Source: Verticillium longisporum | Lineage: Eukaryota > Ascomycota > Sordariomycetes > Glomerellales > Plectosphaerellaceae | Direction: 5' to 3' | Assembly (NCBI GenBank): GCA_019188255.1 | Contig: JAETXT010000001.1 | Location: 6,696,001-6,760,000, forward strand | Length of the DNA: 64,000 bases | Shown here: piece after piece, positions 10,336 through 21,492 of the stretch | Position numbering within the stretch: position 1 is the stretch's first letter | Layout of the letters: each line of letters opens with the position of its first letter | Notes under the pieces: generated by a model | Databases searched by the model: none | What the model was told of the DNA's origin: nothing | The model's input: only the letters and a program-made list of their open reading frames with translations | Position numbers and translations under genes: made by a program

Positions 10336-12738
10336 GATGAAGCCCGGGTCTCGGATGACGGAGCGTCTTTGCCGTATTCAAGCTTTGTTATAGAGGTGAA
10401 GAGGATGAGAGGGATTCTGGTGTAACAAGACCCGGTTTCTCGTGGGTCCTTGGGGTCCCTTATATAACTGGAAGTCTCAAGGCCGCGGTGGCCTGTCCTG
10501 AGAGTATCACAGCATCTCCAAGCCTTCACACGCCGCCCCGAGTCATGGTATCCTAGCTATGGAAAAGAAGTAGACTTCGCCCAAAGGGGGTATGCTCGGG
10601 ATTTGTCCCCAGTACCCCGCTGCCCAGGAAAAGGTGAGGTAAGGTTGAGAAGACACTGACACGATCTGATGGCCTCGCTTTCGAACCGATGCCCCTGCAT
10701 CTCCGCAATTAAGCTGTGTCGAAGGCTAAAGCCCCAGCTGGGGTCGAGATGCCACCCCGCCAAATTCGACATCTCCCTAGGGGCAGCCGAATCAGGTGTT
10801 TGCGTTGTGTGCAGTGAAGGCACGCTATGGCGGAAAGGTTGGCGGAAAACTGGCGCCGCACATCCAACAGACCACTTTCAATTTCCCGTCTTCAACTCGG
10901 CCCAAGACATGCGAGAGTATACGGTTTGAATACCGGTTTTACCTTACCCTAGTGCGCCATGTCGGTCCGACAGAATCTTTAATCAATCGTTTAAATGCAG
11001 AAATGTTTGATTTTCGAGCATCATGTGCACGAAATGCGACATGGCTGCTGGATGTTCATGGGAGACTTGCCTAGATGATGTATGCTCTGGCCCCCTGAGG
11101 CTGGAGGCTAGAGTTCTCCGCCATGGCAAATGGGCGCCTTTTCTTAGCCCCCGCCCTGGCGTGTGTCTTCAACTCACCACCATCGGCGGGCGACTAAGCA
11201 GCATGTAATGTTGGAATAGTTGACTTCTGGGCACCTGCCCCGACCACCACCAGAAGGCCAAAAAAAGTGCAAACTCATAGCGCAATATTGCTCGCTTGAA
11301 AATGACATCGATGTCCTGTCAGGCGGCGGAACAGATGCATAGGCTTGCGGAATATGATTGAGAGGTGCGGGTTGAGCCAGACGTCAATCAGGCGTCCAGA
11401 ATGATGTAGACACGGACTTACCTCTCAGCTGCAAGCAACATATACGACAATGCCTACCTTAGTACTTGTCGCATTTGGATGAGCTGTGCTCCGGGTTGAA
11501 GGATTAAATCAAGCAGTGAGGCCAAATGAGTCCAGACCGTTTCACCAATACTATATCCATCTCCAGCTCGCACTTGGCCATCCTCTCATCATGTTCGTCG
11601 TGTGTTGAAGCTTCGTCTGAGCACTATTTGTCATCCAGGACTCTGGCAGATGGAACGTCAGATACCCCAGATTATCTCCCCAACCTCGTCGGCCTGGAGA
11701 AGAGGGGAGATGGGAGCATAGCCCATGTTTGTATAATGATCATCAGATGTTCAATCGTCTCGCGACTTGGTGCTAGTACACGTGCGGCGGGGCCCACACT
11801 GTTGGTAGCGTATGCGGGGAGCATCAGTGCCGCGCAGGGATCTAACAGCTCCTCCATGTCCCTTGATCGCTGGGCTGAATACTGCGGGATATTTGTTGGA
11901 GCAGTTTTCCGACGACAAGCCGCCTGGAGCGTCGCTCGTACAAGGCGCATCTGCCATGAACCTCGCCAGAACTCCATTCGAGATTTCATCGATCGAACCC
12001 AACGTCAGGCAATTCTTGAGAGTTGAGCAAGTGAATATCTTGGCGGACTGTTTCTCGTTCCTCTTGAAGCTGATGACGGGTTGATATCGTCCGACGCATT
12101 TTGTGCCAGCCCTGAGAGGGAGCAATTACGTCCACAGGCTGGATGTCCTTGAGACATGGGTTGGTTGCACTTGGTCTTGAAATTGATGATAGTACGACGC
12201 ATCAAAGAGAATTGGAGGTTGTCCTTCCAGGTCAACTCACAAAGAACAAGGCAGCATCGTGAGATCTCCAATGCGGTAGGTACAATCGGTCCTCGTTTAT
12301 GAGGAGATGAAGTCGAAATGCAGGTAGCAAGGTCCGTAGATGGAGCTGATTATTAAGGGACCATCTAGGTACCTTCTCTGTTCTGGTCAAGGCGGCAATA
12401 GGGGGCCGCCTTATCTTATCTCCGGCCAGTGGTTGCCCCCACCCATACTTACACCAATGCATGTCGTCACGAACCTCGGGGATGAGAGCTTCGCGACTAC
12501 TGTCACAACTCACCTTGAGCTTTTCCTCCAAAAGTACCGGCTGTGTCATATCATTAGACTCCCGAATTCACATTGTCGGGGAACATAGCGTCGTGCATCA
12601 AGAGAAGCACTTCCGACGTGGCAGTGATCCGCGTTTGCCGGCTGTTCCCCCGCCTCTCTTGTTCCAGGCGCCAAATATCCCACCTCACCTTACCCTTCTT
12701 GATTGCCGAGGCACCCACTCGGGCGTCTCACAGACACG
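10336..12738. other. long intergenic region without a recognised gene
   Basis: About 2.4 kb lies between two divergent genes. The longest open frames (plus 11526-12026; minus 11751-12125 and 12005-12271) overlap on both strands and match no family I know. Decayed coding sequence cannot be excluded between 11500 and 12300. An AGGTACCT palindrome occurs near 12367. Confidence 0.5.
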
Positions 12739-14861
12739 ATGGACACCTCCGATCGAGACTCATCCGCACAGCCCGTTAGTAATGACCCTCAAGAACTGGA
12801 CGAGGAACTGCTTTCCGACTGGTATATTCAACAACAGGAGCAAGCTGCCGAGTCATCTCTGAACTCCGACCAAGATGAATCCGAAAGTGGAGTTCACTAT
12901 GAATACGTGCTCGAAGATGCAGAGGACGACGACGACGATGATGATGAGGAGTATCATGGTGTGTTCCATCATCTGTCCGTCAGTGCATCTCTGCTAACTC
13001 TGTGAAAGATGCCGAAGACGGCGAAGATACAGAAACAGAACGTGAAGTGGCCGGTCTCCTCACATCAAACGGAGACGATGATGATGGCGAGGAAAACGAA
13101 GAGGACAGCGATGACGCGGATGACGCGCTTGATGGTGTACAAGCGATTTTAGGTTCGCAATCCCTTTGGCTAACAATGGTCACCTCGGTCCTAACTCTGG
13201 GTAGATGGCGCAGGAATTGGATGGTTGTCACGAGCACAAGTTATGGCACTTCTGAGAGGCAGAAACATTGGCAGCATTTTGGTCGAAGAAGGCGATGACG
13301 GCGAGTTTCTGAGCTTTGGGGCCAGACGTCGACGACGGGCGCCGCCCGATCCTAACCGTTTTCCCAAAGTCCCGAGCGAGAAAGGCATCGAGCTTATGCA
13401 CTCGGGTGTCTTTGGAGCCACTGATGCTCGTGTTCACAAGCAGAAGCAGCTGGCCCGTCGCATCCTCGACCGAGAGCTCGGCTTCGATACCAGAGTCGAC
13501 CGGCAAAAGAATCAAGACATGATGGCGCAAAACATGCTCCCATCAAACAGAGCAGAAATGATTGTCCACTACGATTCGCCTGTGTACTCGGGTCAGTTCT
13601 CCGAGGACGGCAACTTTTTCTACGCATGTGGCCATGACTTCAAAGTCCGCATGTACGACACATCGAACCCGTACAACTGGAAATACTACAAGACCGTCGA
13701 GTACCCCTTTGGCCAGTGGACGTTGACCGATGCGTCGCTGAGTCCCGACAACAAATGGCTCGCCTATACCTCGATTCATTCCAGCGTCTGTCTGGCGCCG
13801 ACCGATCCCAACGATAGGGGTGATCCGTATACGCTCAACCTCGATGCCGGCAGGGGTGGCCACCGAGGATACCACAATTTCGGTATCTGGTCGGTGAGGT
13901 TTTCCGGCGACGGGAGGGAGCTCGTTGCCGGCACCAACAAATGCTCCATCATCGTCTACGACATCGAGTCCCGTACGGTGCTGCATGATGTACAGGGCCA
14001 CGAGGACGATGTCAATGCCGTATGTTTTGCCGACAAGTCTTCGCCACACATCTTGTATTCCGGCTCCGACGACACCACAATCAAGGTCTGGGATCGACGA
14101 AGCATGGGCGACGGACGGCCAGCGGGCGCTTTTATCGGTCATACGGAAGGGTTGACATACATCGACAGCAAGGGCGACGGGCGCTACATTCTGAGTAACG
14201 GCAAAGACCAAACTATGAAGCTGTGGGACCTGCGCAACGTCATGTCCACCGACAGGTTCAGCGAGCTCAACCCCACGCAGCACACGGCAGGCCGAGGCTT
14301 CGACTACAGAATGGGGGTCTACAATGACGACGACTGGGAGCCCCATCCAAGCGGTGACAACTCGGTGGTCACATTCCGCGGTCACAAGGTGTTGCAGACG
14401 CTCATCCGCTGTCACTTCTCGCCGCCTTCCAGCACAAATTCACGATACGTGTACTCGGGAAGCCAGGACGGCAAGGTCTGGATCTACAACATGGACGCTA
14501 CCGTGGCCAGCGTCATCGACGTCAACAAAGCCACCAGGGGTTCGAGGACGTCGCAGAGGCGGAGGGTGTTCTACTACGACGAGTCCCCTAGCTGGAGGAC
14601 ATGCGTGCGTGATGCGAGCTGGCACCCCAACGCGCCACTGCTGGTCGGTAAGTACTGTTGCTGCGCCCATCTCCCCTGCTCACTTGACGACGACGGGATG
14701 CTGACATTTTCCAAGCTTCGGCGTGGAATGGGGCTGGCGCCTCATTTGGCACGTGCAGTGTTCACTCGTTCAACGAGGCTGATGACGATGAGGCAGAGCC
14801 TAGGATGGGCAGAAGTGTCGATGAGCAGCTTCGAACAGATCCATCGCTCAAAGATGTATAG
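12739..14861 (+). CDS. WD40-repeat protein, DCAF11/WDR23-like
   Basis: Exons are 12739-12958, 13009-13152, 13205-14647 and 14716-14861, encoding 650 aa. The N-terminal 110 residues are highly acidic with runs of Asp and Glu. A conserved linker (G-W-L-S-R-A-Q-V) leads into a seven-bladed WD40 propeller. Two blades end in W-D-R-R and W-D-L-R, the WDxR (DWD) boxes used to dock on DDB1. Family members (DCAF11, plant LEC14B) are substrate receptors of CUL4-DDB1 ubiquitin ligases. Membership of such a ligase in this fungus is inferred. The short last exon ends S-L-K-D-V. The second intron has an unusual GTTCGC donor, supported by the frame and by a CTAAC branch site. Confidence 0.9.
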
Positions 14862-15206
14862 TTTGATGTAGACAGCAGGGAATATGATTCGAACTGGGTT
14901 GGTATTTCGATTAATGATACAAGAATGACACGCACGTGCCCTTGTACACTCAGTCAATCTGAAGTATGACTGAGAAGAATCCGGATTCGAGAGACACGTC
15001 CCCCTCAAGCTTATACCGTGCGCATCGTGAGGTCCCTAGTCCCTCAAATTCGCGGTGTCCCTCTTTGCTCGCCGAACGTGTCTTTCCATCCAGAGTCCCT
15101 CCGTAACCGCGGGTATATTTTTGGTGGGTTGGCTCGTTTGAAAATGGCAATGGAAATGATCCCTACACCCTTCCTATCGCTACCGATAGCGCTCGTGTAC
15201 CATGAT
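14862..15206. other. intergenic between convergent genes
   Basis: This 345-bp stretch joins two 3' ends. I saw nothing beyond untranslated sequence. Confidence 0.5.
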
Positions 15207-15535
15207 TTACGCACCACCGACCAGAATGTTGTTGACGGGGATGTGGATGAGCTTGACCTGCACCGACAAGTGTTAGCAAGGTGGCAGGGCGGCAGAGACC
15301 TGTGGGGAGACTTGCGATGTAACCGACAGCTCCCATGATGAGGAAACCAACACCGACGGCCTGCGCGAGCTTCTGGTACTCGGCGCGATCGGCTAACAGA
15401 GAGGGTCAGCATGTGTTGTTCACATTAGCCTGCGTTTCGCGTCGACTCACGCTTGGTGCACCTCCTCATGAACTGGACGCCATCCTGAGCGAACTCCGAG
15501 GGGACCTCAAGGAACTCCTTAACGGTATCGGCCAT
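15207..15535 (-). CDS. SSS1: Sec61 gamma subunit of the ER translocon
   Basis: Minus-strand exons are 15535-15451, 15392-15316 and 15257-15207, giving 70 aa, the usual size for Sss1/SEC61G. The sequence has the amphipathic N-terminal helix (E-F-A-Q-D-G-V-Q-F), the R-C-x-K-P-D-R-x-E-Y turn and one tail-anchor helix ending G-Y-I-V-K-L-I-H-I-P-V-N-N. The protein clamps the Sec61 channel in the ER membrane and is essential in yeast. The second intron starts with GCAAGT, not GT, and ends in GCAG. Only that GC-AG junction gives the conserved Y-I-V-K-L-I-H; the nearby GTCTCC site shifts the frame. Confidence 0.95.
15258..15315 (-). other. GC-AG intron of SSS1
   Basis: This 58-bp intron begins GCAAGT (the consensus for GC donors) and ends GTGCAG on the minus strand. 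It separates codons for Tyr-Ile and Val-Lys in phase 0. Confidence 0.85.
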
Positions 15536-16730
15536 TGTAATTTCGACGATGGACAGAGAGGTAGAAGGGAATTAATTCGAAGTTCTGGCAAGGCGTAGAG
15601 CGATCGGGACGTGGGTATCGTGGATGGGTGTAGGAGAAGGCGATTGGGGTCGGACGGAAATGCGAGGTGTCCTAGCAATGGATAGATGTCTCTAAAAGGG
15701 TCTCCCCCCAGAAAATGGGGAACTCGACGGAACCAGCTGGTGCTTCGTGGTGAAGCCACATTGCCAAAAAACCAGGGGCGGAAGAATGCGGCCGTGCTCC
15801 GTGAGCGCCACAGATCTGGCCCAATTGACAGAGCATCAGCCACAGGACACTCCTTGGTGGAGACTTTCAGGAGGCGGGCCCATGCACCTTCAAGCCGCCC
15901 CATGTTCGACGCCTGGCCCAAACGCGACCCAAGCTCTACCCGTCTGAAGGAAGCTTCCAAGCTGCCTCAGGAAGACCAGTCCGGCTTAACGCAGTCATCC
16001 CACTGAAGCACCAGCCTTAACTCCAAGAACCGCGATCGCCTAGGGTCACCACGACGCCTTATTCACACATCTCTCGTTCAGAACCGTCGTATCGAAAGTC
16101 GGATTTATCCCACCGACGGCGTCACGGCCAGACAATAAGCCCACGCGGCCAAACCGATCTTTCCTACCGAGGTGGCCGTAAAGGCAGCAACAGCGAAGGA
16201 ACTTGAGATCCAGCAGGGTGTCATCGCGTGCGGGTGCGCAATAGGGCAACAGCTGCAAAGACTGTCAAGGTCTTGGGAACTCCGGCCACCTGTTTCGTTT
16301 CGTCGGCTGTTGGTTTGCCATCGGACCCTTCTTGCCTGCCTGTACTCTTTTACCTACACCCGTCGGGCTCTCGCTGCCAAGAGACCCCTCCCGTCGCCGT
16401 CACAAGAGATCGAAGTACAGAGCTTCCTCTTCGAGTTTTTATAACTCTCTACGGACGGGCTTTGGATCAACCAACCCTCCTTCCACCTTGTCCTGTCTGC
16501 AGAAAGAGGAGTGTACGTATGATTGGTCTTTCTGTCTCCTTATTTTCTCTCTTCGCGCAGCCGGGATGGTGGCCGGTGGTGGTATTTGTTTCATATCATG
16601 TCGTTTCGCAGTGTTTCTCTCCATGGCTGATCATAGATGCATAAAAGGCAACGACGGCTCCTGTACCTCAGAACCTAATAACAACCCTGATTGTTCGCTT
16701 TCATAGAGACACAGTCGCACAACACCCGCG
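15536..16730. other. intergenic, divergent promoter region
   Basis: This 1.2-kb stretch separates two divergent genes. Near the right edge, GTACGT at 16513 and TTCATAG ending at 16706, with a CTAATAAC element between, look like a 5'-UTR intron of the CPSF6-like gene. No coding gene was seen. Confidence 0.5.
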
Positions 16731-18112
16731 ATGGCCGACGACGAATTCGAAATCGACATTTACGGCGATGCACCCCAGGAGAACCAGGAGGGACATCATG
16801 AGTACGAGGGAGGCCAGCAGCAACAACAAGAGCATGACCACCGAGAAGACCACGATGACAGTGGACAGCATGAGCACAAGGAGGAATCCGAACAGTACAA
16901 CGATCAGTCGTCGTCTGCCCCGCAACAAGGCACCAAGCGTAAGGGGGACGACAGAGCGGTAGACCCTGGCGCTACCAACGCCATTACCATCTCGGATCTG
17001 AACTGGTGGAACACGGACGACGAGATTCGCGGCTGGTCACGCCGGGCGCATTGCGAAGACGAGCTCAAGGACATAACGTTTAGTGAACACAAAGTCAATG
17101 GCAAGAGCAAGGGGTAAGTTTTTTCGCTGGGGATTATATTGACGCCGCAGTGGCTGATGGTGCTACAGCCAAGTCTATATCGAGTTTGCTTCCCAACAAG
17201 CTGCGACCGCCACGAAGCACCTCGTCGACAAACTCGAGGGCAATACACCCGGCCAAAAGCGCTACAATGTCGCCTACTCGAACCCGAACGTGAACCCCTT
17301 CCGCACGCTACCCAAAGACACATCCAACAGGCAACCAAAGGAAGGCCAAGGGTCTCGGGCCACAGGCACCTTTAACAACGACAACAGTGCCAACATGGGT
17401 GGCAACTTCCGCGGCAATTACAGGGGACGTGGCGGCGGTGGTGGTTTTGTGCCCCGTGGCGGCATGAACCAGAACAACTACAACCGCAACTTTGTCGGCG
17501 GTATGGGTGGATATAACCAGAACAACAACATGGGCGGCTTCAACAATGGCGGCATGGGCGGCGTCGGCTTCAACAACAACATGGGCGGCTTCAACCGGGG
17601 CGGCTTCGGCGGCGGCATGCGTGGAGGGCCCGGCGGTATGCGAGGCGGCCGTGGTGGCATGAATCAGATGGGAGGTATGCCCATGGGCCCAATGGGCGGA
17701 ATGCCAATGGGCGGAATGGGCAACCCCATGGGCATGATGGGTGGAGGCATGCAGGGTAAGACTCCTGATCTGTGCACTATCTCTTTGTCCCTACTTCATT
17801 GTACATCCCACTCTGGCAAGCCAACGTCTGTGTCGTTTGACTTGACCTATTGCCAGTGGCAGCCGGGTCAAGACAAGACTGACGATGAAATTGCTTCGGG
17901 TCTGCTCCAGATGTTCGTTTGTTGCTTGTATACTTGCCATGCACTGTTCTCACCCCACAATCTGGGTCGCTTCTTACTGATCTCTCTGCACTATAGGTTT
18001 CCAAGGAATGCCGCAGCAATTCAACCCCGGCTTTTTCGGTGGCGGAGGGGGCGGTCAGGGAGGTGGCGACTGGGGAAATCCCCATGGTGCCAAGAGACCT
18101 CGTCCAGAATAA
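16731..18112 (+). CDS. RRM protein, CPSF6/CFIm68-like
   Basis: Exons are 16731-17113, 17169-17755 and 17997-18112, giving 361 aa. After an acidic, Gln/His-rich start comes one RRM whose RNP2 region reads I-S-D-L-N-W-W-N-T-D and whose RNP1 region reads N-G-K-S-K-G-Q-V-Y-I-E-F. The Trp-Trp-x-Thr-Asp pattern is that of the pre-mRNA cleavage factor Im large subunit (CPSF6/7). The rest is Gly/Asn/Met-rich with RGG clusters and ends K-R-P-R-P-E, a likely basic nuclear signal. A role in 3'-end processing or mRNA export is inferred from the family. The second intron is 241 bp, several times longer than others here. Confidence 0.9.
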
Positions 18113-18462
18113 AGGGGTTTTTCTATCGAGGTGACCGGTCAAACCTCGACTGGCGATTAGGGGTTGCAATTCTCGATAGAGACCAGCCTGCGATCTGTAC
18201 TATCATCAGCGCCATGCTCTCGAGGAGCTTGGCGGTCTGCAATCTTGGGGACTTGGGTCGGCGTTGCTTTCATCTTGGGTTCTGCTTTAATGGTTTAAAT
18301 CACTTACTGCACTGCGACACAATGGTGAACCTGGACTTTCATACTCGACATAGAAGACAAGAGCGGCAGTCGGTGCTTCTTAAGGACGACAATATTGATT
18401 TCGGATTTACACAAGCAGTCTTGCGTGAGGAATTCATTCTGTGTTCAACATGATGCCGACAT
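18113..18462. other. intergenic between convergent genes
   Basis: This 350-bp stretch between two stop codons holds no recognisable gene; it is presumably 3' UTR of both neighbours. Confidence 0.5.
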
Positions 18463-19602
18463 TTATTGTGCTAATCTTTTTATCGCAGCCCCGACGATGA
18501 TCTGCATTTGGCGCCATCGCTGCACGATGATCTCCCTCTGGACCGCTTCGCCGACACCTTGCAAGGACTCGACCTCCTTGATCGTAGCTTCAATCTGCTC
18601 ATCATACTCCTCGAGCATCGTCTTCAGCTCCGTGTCCACCTTCCACTGGGCGCCCTCCCCCTCGTCCCGTCCTTCAGCAAACGATCTCCACACCCACTCA
18701 GGCACAACGAGGCTCCGGACGGCGACCTGCGTCCTGAAGCAGACCATATCAGCGTCCAGCACGTAGCGACCCCAGAAGCCGGCATCCTCGAGCTCCCGCT
18801 TACGTGTCGCGGGCTTCCGAAGACGCGGCAGCAGCACGTCGTCGAGCGAGACCTCGTCCCACTCGTTGGAGGCGCCCCCGAGGATGAAGCCGTGCCCGAG
18901 GAGGAGGAAATCGTTGCTCAGGCGGCCGTAGCAGATGGGAATGTCGGCGCCGCGCGGATACGACGTGTTGGCGGTGACTGTGTAGGTGAGGTCGCAGTAG
19001 GCGACGGCGCAGCCGCGGGCGGCGTGGTTGAAGAGGTCGGCGACGGGCTGCAGCGAGAGGTGGTCCTCCTTGGGCAGTTTGGCCGTGAGGGGCGACGTGT
19101 GGTAAAAGGTACGCGAGTTGACAAGGAGCCAGGCGTGTCGGTACCGAGACTCGTCGAGGCCCGGGACGGCGGCGACGCAGTTGGCAAAGTCCTTGTCGAA
19201 CTTTGTCTTTTGCTGCTTCAGGAGCTCGCGGGCCGCCGGGGGCAGGTACGGGTGCAGGCGCTCGTCCCAGGTCAGCGGCATGGTGGCAATGTCGGCGCGG
19301 GAGGGGAGGACGGCCCGCCAGGGGGCAGGGCAGGAGGAGGCATCCGTGGCGAGGTCGAGGGCGAGCAAGGCGTGAACGGTCGTGTCCGGAGGAGATGGTA
19401 GTTTCTTGCGGAGGCTCGACGGGAGATCGTCCAGGGTTTTGATCGCTGACGTGGGGACCTCGAGAACGACGTCACCTTCTTTGATGGCACGGGTTGAGAT
19501 GAGACCTATACCCCGGCCGGGAAAGGCGTTGGGCTTAATGCCGTTGAGGACGACCTTTTGAGTTTTGGACCAGTCCAGCAGGTCGTGTATGATATCAGAC
19601 AT
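18463..19602 (-). CDS. SET-domain lysine methyltransferase, Rubisco-LSMT/SETD type
   Basis: A single exon encodes 379 aa. The split SET domain begins G-R-G-I-G-L-I-S-T near residue 30, continues through a long helical insert, and closes with D-L-F-N-H (the NH pseudoknot) and P-I-C-Y-G-R-L-S-N-D-F-L-L, typical of the class that includes plant Rubisco LSMT, SETD3, SETD6 and yeast Rkm proteins. The C-terminal third is the helical Rubisco-substrate-binding-like domain. Relatives methylate ribosomal proteins, elongation factors or actin. The target here is unknown. The usual Ser-Tyr-Gly is Cys-Tyr-Gly. A long antisense frame exists but looks like a codon-bias shadow. Confidence 0.88.
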   Translation of the reverse strand: MSDIIHDLLDWSKTQKVVLNGIKPNAFPGRGIGLISTRAIKEGDVVLEVPTSAIKTLDDLPSSLRKKLPSPPDTTVHALLALDLATDASSCPAPWRAVLPSRADIATMPLTWDERLHPYLPPAARELLKQQKTKFDKDFANCVAAVPGLDESRYRHAWLLVNSRTFYHTSPLTAKLPKEDHLSLQPVADLFNHAARGCAVAYCDLTYTVTANTSYPRGADIPICYGRLSNDFLLLGHGFILGGASNEWDEVSLDDVLLPRLRKPATRKRELEDAGFWGRYVLDADMVCFRTQVAVRSLVVPEWVWRSFAEGRDEGEGAQWKVDTELKTMLEEYDEQIEATIKEVESLQGVGEAVQREIIVQRWRQMQIIVGAAIKRLAQ

Positions 19603-19979
19603 GTTTCACGCTTGTGACGCTTTTGAACACGGTCTGGTGAATTTCAATGTTCTCGTGAGCTGTGATTTCAGAGAGTAGGTAGGTAATATAAGCTTGTCGA
19701 CGACTTCAGTCAGGACCGGGATCAGAACGAACATTTGCGAGTAGATTGGTTTTGCAAGCAAACCCCAGGCTTCCAAATGAGCCTTAAATGAAACCTGTAG
19801 AATATAGCAAGAGAAAGGATCGATGAAAACGTGACACGCTGGCAGTGGTGAGTCGCAGAGATGATACCATCCGTTTGGCCTAAGACTCATCACTAGGTTT
19901 AAGGTAGGTAGCCAAGTGCGATTCCGACAATCTGGATCACCGGAAACAAACCACACAAGTGGGGTTTATGTCAAGCACT
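19603..19979. other. intergenic, SET gene promoter side
   Basis: This gap lies between the SET gene start and the left end of the Tc1 element. It contains GTAGGTAGGTAA near 19676. No gene was seen. Confidence 0.5.
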
Positions 19980-20020
19980 CAAGCGGATGACAAAAAAGTC
20001 GAGACACTAAAATCCCTCAC
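19980..20020. repeat. left terminal inverted repeat of Tc1 element
   Basis: Begins CAAGCGGATGACAAAAAA and ends CCCTCAC. It pairs with the inverted copy at 21158-21199. Confidence 0.8.
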
Positions 20021-20039
20021 ACTGCCCAGAATAAGCTAT

Positions 20040-21128
20040 CTACCATCCAGTGATCCGGCCTTCCAATTCCACCACATCCTTCATCCGTTGAGGCATTGAA
20101 TCGACCCAGCCATTAACACGCTCTGGATGAGCTTGAAGCTCCTGCCAGGCCTCTATAGCTAGTGCCTTGAGATCTTCCACGTCCCAGTCTGTTTGCTGTT
20201 GGATATGCTGCTTAGGTATCCTCCAGGCGTTCTCTATAGGGGAGAGGTCTGGAGACCCTTGGGTGTTGAATTGATAGCGTAGCCCATGGGCTTGCTTCCA
20301 GGCCCGACATCTCTTATAGCTATAGCCAGAGTCTCCATCTTCCTCCAGGATGAAGGAGTGACCTGCCTCTAGCCAGCGCTTTACCTGGCCTTCGAGTATT
20401 CGGTCGCGATAGATCTGCTGGCTTATTCTTTCGTTGGTACTGGCTGGGACCTCGTAGAAGATGAGATCTGAAATGAAATTGTACCCAACTGCTGCCCAGG
20501 CATAGAGTCTCTTCTTGTGCTTCTCCTGAGGCTCTATCCACTCTTGGGTACAGTCAGGGCAATGCCGCTCGCCTGGCTTATGGATAATCCGCGCCTTGCC
20601 GTCGGGCCCAAGACTAAATTGAACCTCGTCGCTAAACCGGATATCTCTCCAGCTCTCCGGAGTAGGGCGTTGTTTCAGGGCCTTCTCTGCAGCTTGAAGA
20701 CGTCGTAGGGCGACTGATGGAGATACACATTGCTTAGGGCAGGCAATACACTTCCTATACCCAATGGGTCCGAGAGCTCTCTGGATGGTTCGCGTAGAAC
20801 AAGATGTCTGAACGCCAGCCTCGAGAGCAACAGATTGCCAAGAGATAGTACGTGCTTCGTATGCAGCTTTCCAGATGAGCTTCTCTATAAGATTGAGCTC
20901 CTTGGGCGTGAGGGTGCGAGGGCGGCCACGAGTCTCTTCCCGTTGGGGGTCGTTTTGGAGGCGGCGTTCATTGCGTTCTCTCAGAATCCGGTATCCAGAA
21001 GAATTAGAGACCCCATTGAAGGCGAAAACACGGTTTCTTATATAGGGTATATTATATTTGTCCATAAAATCAATGGCCCCTAGAATCCTGGATTTCGTAG
21101 GGGTGTCGGGGTGTGTGTATTTAGTCAT
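20040..21128 (-). CDS. Tc1-type transposase (DDE_3), apparently intact
   Basis: A single uninterrupted frame encodes 362 aa, full length for the family. An N-terminal helix-turn-helix DNA-binding region with a G-R-P-R segment near residue 68 is followed by the catalytic core. Acidic triad positions are visible as F-S-D-E-V-Q-F, L-E-E-D-G-D-S-G and S-P-D-L-S-P-I-E-N-A-W. This is the fungal DDE_3 form in which the second motif reads EEDGDSG rather than QDNAPxH. With terminal repeats at both sides the copy may be autonomous. It lies beside two dead genes but I see no sign that it caused their decay. Confidence 0.9.
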   Translation of the reverse strand: MTKYTHPDTPTKSRILGAIDFMDKYNIPYIRNRVFAFNGVSNSSGYRILRERNERRLQNDPQREETRGRPRTLTPKELNLIEKLIWKAAYEARTISWQSVALEAGVQTSCSTRTIQRALGPIGYRKCIACPKQCVSPSVALRRLQAAEKALKQRPTPESWRDIRFSDEVQFSLGPDGKARIIHKPGERHCPDCTQEWIEPQEKHKKRLYAWAAVGYNFISDLIFYEVPASTNERISQQIYRDRILEGQVKRWLEAGHSFILEEDGDSGYSYKRCRAWKQAHGLRYQFNTQGSPDLSPIENAWRIPKQHIQQQTDWDVEDLKALAIEAWQELQAHPERVNGWVDSMPQRMKDVVELEGRITGW

Positions 21129-21157
21129 TTTGGTAGCAGTTGTGGTGGTGTTGTTTG

Positions 21158-21199
21158 GTGAGAGAATTTGAGCGGCTCAATTTTTTTGTCATCTGCTTG
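21158..21199. repeat. right terminal inverted repeat of Tc1 element
   Basis: On the minus strand it reads CAAGCAGATGACAAAAAAAT and ends TCTCTCAC, matching the left repeat. Confidence 0.8.
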
Positions 21200-21492
21200 G
21201 CTTCTTACAACATGTCGCAGAAAAGTGACCCACTTTGGTGAATCCTGGAGTGACTAAGCAAGGATTCTCAGGCCTTCAGTGACCACGTCATGATGTGACC
21301 ATTTCACACTTGAATCTGAAATGAGTAGATCTTTTTGCGACCACTTGGCAACATGACACACTGTGAGCCCGAGTCGACCCTTGACCGTATACCAACACCG
21401 TTGGACTCTTGACTTCAGGCGGATGTCAAAAGATTGCTCAAGGGCCTGTGGTCTGGCCGTCACCCTTGTCCAGGTCTTGCTAGCCCTTGAAA

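Larger units (their letters stand above)
19980..21199 (-). mobile_element. Tc1/mariner-type DNA transposon
   Basis: The element has one transposase frame framed by inverted repeats of about 41 bp (19980-20020 and 21158-21199) that match at about 34 of 41 positions with one 1-bp gap. Total length is about 1.2 kb, normal for fungal Tc1 elements. A TA duplication is not clear: TA stands just outside the right end, but the corresponding left position reads CA. The ends may therefore extend a few bases beyond the coordinates given. Confidence 0.85.

Noticed and set aside
11526..12271. Overlapping frames on both strands that might be a decayed gene
   Set aside because: No segment could be matched to a family, so neither strand is supported.
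14885..14905. GTTCGAATC-like B box on the minus strand
   Set aside because: No T-stem pairing, no A box at the right distance and no cloverleaf; not a tRNA.
18508..19401. Plus-strand open frame of 297 codons
   Set aside because: Antisense to the SET methyltransferase; a codon-bias shadow with low-complexity Gly/Glu/Arg content.
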